NCBI GenBank assembly: GCA_008636095.1
Contig: VSJD01000271.1
Location: forward strand, 1 to 18,982
Origin: Kiritimatiellota bacterium
Lineage (GTDB): Bacteria > Verrucomicrobiota > Kiritimatiellia > JAAZAB01
Reading direction: 5' to 3'
Length of the DNA stretch: 18,982 nucleotides
The notes under the pieces are model-generated. The model was not told the origin of the DNA. It made no database searches and saw only the letters and a program-made list of their open reading frames with translations. A program made the translations under genes and the position numbers. Positions 13,645 through 18,982 of this stretch are shown in pieces. Position 1 is the first letter of the stretch; every line of letters begins with the position of its first letter.

Positions 13645-15417
13645 ATGCAATACAGAGTTTTTAGAGATGTCCCGATGTATGTTCTGCTTGCAACGCTGGT
13701 GGCGTGCTTATCCGTAAGGGCGTCGAGCAACGACGCCGCGATCGCCGAGGCGCTCGCAAAACCAGACAAGGTTGTCAAGGCAAGCTGGTTCGGCTATGAG
13801 GCTGCGGAAGCGACGAAGGCGTTGCAAGCGGCGATCAACTCCGGCGCAAAGAAGGTCATCATTGACAATGCCGGCGAATGGATCGTTGAACCGATAATCC
13901 TGACAAGCGACCAAGTGATAGAAATTGAGAAAAGCGCCGTCATCACCGCCAAACGAGGAGCGTTCAAGGGCACAAGTGACAGCCTGTTCAATCTCATCGG
14001 CATCCGCAATGTCACGATCGACGGCAACGGTGCGCTCCTGCGCATGTGGAAGAGCGACTACTTCAGCCCCGAGTATAAAAGGGGCGAATGGCGCACGGGC
14101 ATCAACATCCAAAGCTGTTCGAACATCACAGTTGGCGGGCTCACCATAAAGGATAGCGGTGGCGACGGCATCTATCTCGGCAACGCTGGCGAAGCACAGC
14201 CGTATTGCAAAGACATCGTCATCCGCAACGTCGTCTGCGACGGCAATGCGCGCCAGGGAATATCCGTCATCAGTGCGGAGAACCTGCTCATTGAAAACTG
14301 CACGCTTATCAACACGATCGGCACGCCGCCCGAGGCGGGTATCGACTTCGAGCCGAACTTCCCCCATGAACGCCTGGTAAACATCGTCGTGCGCAACTGC
14401 GTTGCGGAGAACAATAAAGGCGGCGGATACATCGTGTATTTCTGCAATTTCAATGAAACAACGACGAATGTTTCTATAACTTATGATAACTGCAGCGCAA
14501 AGAACAATGCGTTCGGCGGTTTCATGTACAGTTTTTGGCAAGGCTTTGAGGATTTCCCGGGACGAACAAAAATACGCATGCTAAATTGTCGCGCTGAAGT
14601 CCGCGGCTCGAACGAGACGTACAACACTGACGATTATGTGGCGGGCATCACGGCCGGCCTTCTAAAATTCAAGAAGAAGCAAAAGAGCGACATCATTTCA
14701 CGGACGAAGCCGTTTTCCGGTGACGGCAAAACATACGTTCCATTTAAGTCGTCAACCTCACCGGGGAAAGCACCGCCAGCGAAAGCACCGACGCCGCAAA
14801 TGCGTGAAAAATTCCGCTGTCTCCTCTATGCGCGGCAGGGGGAAACGGTAACGTTCAACGTCACCTTCAATAAGATCGGCGAGGCGGATATGACGCTTGC
14901 ACTCGATATCACCTCGCCGTCGGGAAATAAAATTGCCGTCGAACCCGCGCCCCTCGACCAGAAAAAAGAGTATCAATTTGCCGCAACGGAGACGGGCGTC
15001 TATACGATCAAAGGGCTTCCCGGCCTGTGCACGGCACAGCTCTCCTCCAAAACGCATTGCCTGTCCTTTGCTGTGGACACGCCGCTTAATATATTCAAAA
15101 GCACGGTATCGCTGTATTTCCTGGTGCCCGCAGGGGTAAAGGATTTTTATGCAAAGGTGTGGGGATCAGGCGGGGAAAAAGTGAATGCGACCCTTATCGA
15201 TCCGCAGGGCACAATGGTGAACAAACAGGACAACATTTCCGAATTTGCGTTCAAACTCGCCGCAAGCAGGAAGACTGCATGGAAGGATGAGGTATGGGCG
15301 ATAAAATTCGAGAAGCCGTCCGACGGATCCACCATCGAAGACTACTTCTTTTCGCTGTACGGCGTGCCGCCGGTGGTGGCATCGTCGAAAGGCTCGCTCC
15401 TTGTACCGCAGCAGTAG
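13645..15417 (+). CDS. Exported right-handed parallel beta-helix protein, possible lipoprotein (590 aa)
   Basis: This is the only plus-strand gene. The N-terminus MQYRVFRDVPMYVLLATLVAC is a signal peptide. LVAC matches the lipobox with Cys21, so lipid anchoring is plausible. Residues about 45-320 are parallel beta-helix repeats of the pectate-lyase-like/PbH1 type: WFGYEAAEATKALQAAINSG, NVTIDGNGALL, GGLTIKDSGGDGIYLGNAG, IVIRNVVCDGNARQGISV and LLIENCTLIN. A Lys/Pro linker (about 368-386) leads to a beta-rich domain (about 388-575) that I cannot name. DGNGA and GGDGIYLG recall GH28/pectate-lyase helices, but I cannot assign catalytic residues, so substrate and activity are open; polysaccharide binding or cleavage is the family expectation. 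The start is either 13645 or the internal ATG at 13675; neither has a strong SD, and I kept the longer form because it supplies positive charges before the hydrophobic core. Confidence 0.75.
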   Translation: MQYRVFRDVPMYVLLATLVACLSVRASSNDAAIAEALAKPDKVVKASWFGYEAAEATKALQAAINSGAKKVIIDNAGEWIVEPIILTSDQVIEIEKSAVITAKRGAFKGTSDSLFNLIGIRNVTIDGNGALLRMWKSDYFSPEYKRGEWRTGINIQSCSNITVGGLTIKDSGGDGIYLGNAGEAQPYCKDIVIRNVVCDGNARQGISVISAENLLIENCTLINTIGTPPEAGIDFEPNFPHERLVNIVVRNCVAENNKGGGYIVYFCNFNETTTNVSITYDNCSAKNNAFGGFMYSFWQGFEDFPGRTKIRMLNCRAEVRGSNETYNTDDYVAGITAGLLKFKKKQKSDIISRTKPFSGDGKTYVPFKSSTSPGKAPPAKAPTPQMREKFRCLLYARQGETVTFNVTFNKIGEADMTLALDITSPSGNKIAVEPAPLDQKKEYQFAATETGVYTIKGLPGLCTAQLSSKTHCLSFAVDTPLNIFKSTVSLYFLVPAGVKDFYAKVWGSGGEKVNATLIDPQGTMVNKQDNISEFAFKLAASRKTAWKDEVWAIKFEKPSDGSTIEDYFFSLYGVPPVVASSKGSLLVPQQ

Positions 15418-15722
15418 ATACGCGAACATCACGAGCATGCTGCCGCTCCTATCGCCGACGAAGAAAGACCTGTTCGTACCGGAAAAACAACACAAAAAAA
15501 ACGCCATGCATCAGGAAAACAGATACTACTACATCAATAATCCCATCGTAAACTCGATAAAATATTTAACCATAACAAGTCACATCTTGAGTAAAATAAT
15601 TTCAACAAGTCATTATCGGTCATCACAAGCATATATTCGCACATCCCGCCTAAAACTCAATGCTCAACCAGTACAGGACAGAGCACTATCGGAACGAAAA
15701 ACCAAGCACCAAGAACTGATCA
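15418..15722. other. Gene-free gap with low-complexity sequence
   Basis: 305 bp, AT-richer than the flanks, with no supported gene. The right end (about 15718-15744) is a degenerate direct repeat of the type TGATCACTAATCACTGATTACTGA, which also supplies the last codons of the small minus-strand gene next to it. No clear rho-independent terminator is seen for either converging gene. Confidence 0.5.
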
Positions 15723-15923
15723 CTAATCACTGATTACTGACATCTGCCCTATGACTTCCGATTGCTCGTGGCTCAGATGCCACCAACGCGCACCCAAACC
15801 TAATAACAGCAAACCAAGGATCACGGCGATGGAAAGCCGTTCGTTGGCCGTCAGGTAAAACCAGGCCCGCGGCAGATGCCGCCAGCCGTTATTCCCTTTT
15901 CCGGATGATTCATGGTTAGTCAT
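15723..15923 (-). CDS. Small single-pass membrane protein, 66 aa, possibly truncated
   Basis: The sequence MTNHESSGKGNNGWRHL, then AWFYLTANERLSIAVILGLL, then LLGLGARWWHL gives one membrane helix at about residues 29-46 with a polar N-terminus. LTANERL before a Leu-rich helix resembles the start of ComEA-like helix-hairpin-helix proteins in related bacteria, but no HhH domain follows. The C-terminus (GQMSVISD) is encoded by the low-complexity ATCACTGATTACTGACAT repeat and stops inside it, as if the gene had been cut short there. No convincing SD. It is the next minus-strand ORF after leuS, 455 bp downstream. A real small gene or a truncated remnant; I lean slightly to real because codon use and the helix look protein-like. 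Confidence 0.45.
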   Translation of the reverse strand: MTNHESSGKGNNGWRHLPRAWFYLTANERLSIAVILGLLLLGLGARWWHLSHEQSEVIGQMSVISD

Positions 15924-16020
15924 GGATCGTGTCTATATCCGTAACGTGCACGCTATTTACGGAGATCTTTTTAGTCAATTTTTTACAGAGAAAACGAGCA
16001 AGTTAAACGTTGCCTTGACC

Positions 16021-16046
16021 TACCCTCTCCAACGGGGGAGATTGGG
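16021..16046. repeat. Short C-run/G-run hairpin in the gap after leuS
   Basis: CTCTCC, AAC, GGGGGAG followed by ATTGGGTGG is a short hairpin of a kind often dispersed in environmental genomes. It lies just before the 157-nt element. The gap 15924-16378 contains these repeats and no supported gene. Confidence 0.4.
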
Positions 16047-16063
16047 TGGCATGTCAACGCAGG

Positions 16064-16220
16064 GCGAATTTCGCTTCCCGCGCAAGCGGGATTTGAAAAG
16101 CAAGACAAGTTTGGCTCAGATGCGCCGGCGGCGTGCGTAGCGCAATACTCGTGTATGCGCAAGCACGGCAACGGGGCAGATGAGCCAAAATCGCCGCCGC
16201 CTTTTTCAAACGAAATTCGC
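16064..16220. repeat. ~157-nt palindromic element, intergenic copy
   Basis: The outer stem is GCGAATTTCG (16064-16073) with CGAAATTCGC (16211-16220). A side hairpin is TCCCGC-GCAA-GCGGGA (16076-16091). The inner stem is TTTGGCTC (16110-16117) with GAGCCAAA (16182-16189). The apical helix is GTGC (16133-16136), GCGC (16140-16143), bulged A, ATAC, loop TCGT, GTAT, GCGC (16157-16160), GCAC (16163-16166). It matches the copy at 11824-11981 in length, orientation, loop sequence and helix order. The minus-strand frame used by the other copy is also open here (GGGDFGSSAPLPCLR ... SEPNL). Confidence 0.75.
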
Positions 16221-16378
16221 GCTGCTATTCACGATGACAGGCAACGCCGCAGCCGGGCCGACATCACGCGCAATCCATTTTGCCCGATCCGCAACACTTC
16301 GGCTTGGCACAAAAGCATCAACCGCGTCAGCGCTCCGTCAAGGCAAGTGAGAACAGCAAAGTAACCGCCGACCCAAGT

Positions 16379-18961
16379 TCAAGGCTTAAACACGATATTG
16401 ACCAGCTTGTCCGGAACAACCACCATCTTGACCACCTGCTCGCGCTTGACCACCTTGGCAATTTGCGACTGAGCCAGCGCCATATCCTCCAGGCTTTTAC
16501 GGTCGGAACCGGCCGGCGCCATCATCGTGCCGCGGAACTTACCGTTAAGCTGAAGCGCAATTTCCACCCGGTCACGCGCAAGGGCGGCGGGATCGGCCAC
16601 CGGCCAGGCGGCCTGCAGGACACCGGGGGCGTGACCCAACTCCACCCATAACTCTTCGGCAATATGCGGGGCCAGTGGCGCAAGCAGGAGGATGATAGTA
16701 TCAACCGCATGGCGGACGACAGATGACGGAGGATAGACGACAGACGACGGACGGCAGACGGCGGAGGCGGGAGGGCAGAAGCGTTCCACCTCGTTCATAA
16801 GTTCCATGATCTGGGCAACAACCGTGTTGAAATGGAAGGCGCCATCCAGACCGCTGGTGACAGACTGAATGGTTTCATGGGTCTTGCGGTAGAGATCGCG
16901 CTCCTGGGCGTTCATGCCCGCCAACTCCGGCGCGAGTGTCGCGGCCATTCGCAGAACATCGTGCCGCTCATACACGAAGCGCCAGAGCCGCTTGAGGAAC
17001 CGGAACGCCCCCTCGATGCCCTGGTCACTCCATTCGGCATCCTTCTCCGGCGGCCCGATAAAGAGCGTATAGAGCCGCACCGTGTCGGCACCATAATCGC
17101 GGATCAACTCGTCCGGGCTCACCACATTGCCTTTTGACTTGGACATCTTGTAAAGCTGGCCATCCTTTTCACTGCGTTTGCAGATCATACCCTGCGTGAA
17201 CAGGTTGGCAAAGGGCTCGTCGAAACTCACCAGCCCCATATCGAAAAGCGCCTTCGTGAAAAACCGCGCGTACATAAGATGCAGAATGGCGTGCTCGATG
17301 CCGCCGATATATTGATCTACCGGCAACCATTGGTTACAAACTTCGGTCTGAATGGCCTGATGGTCATCGCGCGCGGAAAGATAGCGCAGGTAATACCAAC
17401 TTGAATCAACAAACGTGTCCATCGTGTCGCTTTCGCGCTGGGCGGAAGCACCGCACTTCGGGCAGGTCGTGTTCATGAAGTGCGGATCGCGCTTCAGGGG
17501 CGATTCGCCCGTCGGCTTGAACTCCACGGTATCCGGCAGGAGTACCGGCAGATCCTTTTCCGGTACCGCCACGATACCGCAGGTCTTGCAATAAACAACC
17601 GGGATTGGCGCGCCCCAATAGCGCTGGCGGCTGATCAGCCAGTCGCGCAGGCGGTAGGTCACCATGGCACGCCCGAACTTTTTCTCCTCGGCATAAGCCG
17701 TCATCCGCGCCCTCGCCTGGTCGCTGGGTAGCCCGGTAAACGGGCCGGAATTTGCCGTGACGCCGTCCTCGGCATAGGCATCCGCCATGGTTTCCAGCCG
17801 GAGTGTCTGCTCCGCGTTCTGGATGGAAAGTTTTATGGGCAGACCGTATTTTTTGGCAAAGGCCCAATCACGCGTGTCATGCGCCGGCACGGCCATCACG
17901 GCGCCGGCGCCATAACTCATAATGACGTAATCGCCGACCCACAGTGGAATTTTTTCGCCGGTATAGGGATTGACCACGAACCGCCCCGTGAACACACCGT
18001 TTTTATCCAGGGTATTGCCCGCGCGGTCAACGGCGGCAACTTTGACCGCTTGGGCCGCAAATTTCATGACCAACGCTTCTTCCGGAAGGCCCTTCACCAG
18101 TTCCGGTAACTCCGGATATTCCGGGGCCAGGACCATGTAGGTGCACCCGAAGATCGTGTCCACCCGCGTCGTAAAACAGGCCACGCCAACGGCGGGCCTG
18201 CCCACCATAGCTTTAGCGACGGCAGGGTCCTGCTTGCCATCACGGCGCGGGACCAACGGGAACTCGATGCGCGTGCCTTCACTGCGTCCGATCCAGTTCT
18301 TTTGCATCAACTTGACCCGTTCCGGCCAGCCGGTCAGCTTGGCCAGATCGTCCAACAGGCGCTGGGCATAGTCGATGATCTTGAAAAACCACTGCTCAAG
18401 ACGCTTCTCCTGCACTGACGAATCACAACGCCAGCATTTGCCGTCAATCACCTGCTCGTTGGCCAGCACGGCCACGCAGGATGGGCACCAGTTGACCGGC
18501 GCAAACGCCTTGTAGGCCAGACCACGCTTGAAAAACTGCAGGAACAGCCATTGCGTCCAGCGGTAATAGTCCGGCAAGCAGGCGGTTACCTCGCGGTCCC
18601 AGTCATAACAACACCCCCAGGCGTTCAACTGCCGCTTCATGGTGGCGATATTGGCGAGCGTCGTGATACGGGGATGGGTTCCGGTTTTGATGGCGGCGTT
18701 TTCAGCCGGCAGGCCAAAGGCATCCCAACCCATCGGCGTCAACACGTTGAACCCGCACATTTTCTTGTAACGGGCCACGGCATCGCCAATGATGTAATTG
18801 CGTCCATGCCCCACGTGCAGGGCCGCCGACGGATACGGAAACATCATCAGGCAATAATATTTCTTATCGGTCTTACTCAAGTCCGCCTTGAACAAGCCCC
18901 GTTCGCGCCAGTAGGCCTGCCACTTCGGCTCAATTTCATCAAACGGATATTTTTCTTTCAT
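16379..18961 (-). CDS. leuS: Leucyl-tRNA synthetase
   Basis: Class I aminoacyl-tRNA synthetase that charges tRNA-Leu in the cytoplasm; 860 residues, normal for bacterial LeuRS. The HIGH motif is HVGH (49-52) within [20 protein letters not shown]. Zinc-type cysteines follow at about 158-178 (CPSC...CWRC). The CP1 editing domain carries [20 protein letters not shown] (about 260-279) and [17 protein letters not shown] (about 354-370). A second Cys pair CPKCG precedes [13 protein letters not shown], and KMSKS is at 605-609. The C-terminal anticodon-binding domain and tail end in NIVFKP. The ATG at 18961 has SD AAGGA (complement of 18968-18972), six bases away. Odd: a low-complexity segment, about residues 728-751, lies between [18 protein letters not shown] and [20 protein letters not shown], apparently an insertion. 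Core motifs are intact, so the enzyme should be active. Confidence 0.97.
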   Translation of the reverse strand: MKEKYPFDEIEPKWQAYWRERGLFKADLSKTDKKYYCLMMFPYPSAALHVGHGRNYIIGDAVARYKKMCGFNVLTPMGWDAFGLPAENAAIKTGTHPRITTLANIATMKRQLNAWGCCYDWDREVTACLPDYYRWTQWLFLQFFKRGLAYKAFAPVNWCPSCVAVLANEQVIDGKCWRCDSSVQEKRLEQWFFKIIDYAQRLLDDLAKLTGWPERVKLMQKNWIGRSEGTRIEFPLVPRRDGKQDPAVAKAMVGRPAVGVACFTTRVDTIFGCTYMVLAPEYPELPELVKGLPEEALVMKFAAQAVKVAAVDRAGNTLDKNGVFTGRFVVNPYTGEKIPLWVGDYVIMSYGAGAVMAVPAHDTRDWAFAKKYGLPIKLSIQNAEQTLRLETMADAYAEDGVTANSGPFTGLPSDQARARMTAYAEEKKFGRAMVTYRLRDWLISRQRYWGAPIPVVYCKTCGIVAVPEKDLPVLLPDTVEFKPTGESPLKRDPHFMNTTCPKCGASAQRESDTMDTFVDSSWYYLRYLSARDDHQAIQTEVCNQWLPVDQYIGGIEHAILHLMYARFFTKALFDMGLVSFDEPFANLFTQGMICKRSEKDGQLYKMSKSKGNVVSPDELIRDYGADTVRLYTLFIGPPEKDAEWSDQGIEGAFRFLKRLWRFVYERHDVLRMAATLAPELAGMNAQERDLYRKTHETIQSVTSGLDGAFHFNTVVAQIMELMNEVERFCPPASAVCRPSSVVYPPSSVVRHAVDTIILLLAPLAPHIAEELWVELGHAPGVLQAAWPVADPAALARDRVEIALQLNGKFRGTMMAPAGSDRKSLEDMALAQSQIAKVVKREQVVKMVVVPDKLVNIVFKP
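16711..16780. repeat. Low-complexity GACGGACGACAGAC-type repeat inserted in frame in leuS
   Basis: Degenerate tandem units of 7-8 nt (GACGACA, GATGACG, GACGACG and similar) make 70 bp of biased sequence. They encode [13 protein letters not shown] and YPPSSVVRH, unlike any LeuRS core sequence. The unit looks like intergenic low-complexity DNA, not codons under selection. It falls in the helical anticodon-binding domain, at a loop where length can vary. Confidence 0.6.
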
Positions 18962-18982
18962 AACAAGTCCTTGTCGCCTGCA

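Noticed and set aside
13708..14541. 277-aa minus-strand ORF antisense to the beta-helix gene
   Set aside because: Long only because the opposite strand is coding and GC-rich; no signal peptide, SD or recognisable motif, while the plus-strand protein is a clear family member.
15983..16171. 62-aa minus-strand ORF in the gap after leuS
   Set aside because: It is the open frame of the 157-nt palindromic element plus flanking repeats, with no SD; better explained as part of the element than as a gene.

Overview
The window looks like a chromosomal segment of a PVC-group bacterium. Kiritimatiellota or Lentisphaerae is my best guess, from the look of the bacterial LeuRS and of the secreted FG-GAP, RCC1 and parallel beta-helix proteins. 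That assignment is inference from protein style, not a search result. I see no rRNA, tRNA, CRISPR array, integrase or transposase.

Layout. On the minus strand, reading right to left: (i) leuS (18961-16379), followed by a repeat-rich gap and a small one-TM protein (15923-15723). (ii) A large membrane protein of the fused-MFS/spermidine-synthase type (13236-10192), divergent from the only plus-strand gene, a secreted and possibly lipid-anchored parallel beta-helix protein (13645-15417). (iii) A cluster of three very large secreted proteins (9900-6940, 6870-3943, 3746-714). Each ends in exactly six 45-residue Ca-loop (FG-GAP/VCBS-like) repeats spanning 816 nt. Two are paralogues with Asp-box, sialidase-like propeller N-termini; the third has fourteen RCC1 repeats. 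(iv) At the left edge, the 5' end of a fourth exported protein that looks like a subtilase propeptide (393 to <1).

The three-gene cluster and the edge gene are each preceded by the same ~100-nt upstream element (475-572 and 9995-10097). This suggests that a set of exported or surface proteins and a protease are controlled together.

The most unusual content is at the DNA level. Dispersed palindromic elements sit both between genes and, in frame, inside genes. A ~157-nt element occurs at 16064-16220 (intergenic) and at 11824-11981 (inside the spermidine-synthase-like domain). The two copies share one helix/loop architecture, with compensatory base-pair changes, and the same reading frame is open in both. 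A second GC-rich element occurs at 13547-13607 and inside the same membrane-protein gene at 10913-11099. leuS carries a third type, a low-complexity insertion. This resembles the in-frame Rickettsia palindromic elements and may be a comparable, undescribed family in this lineage.
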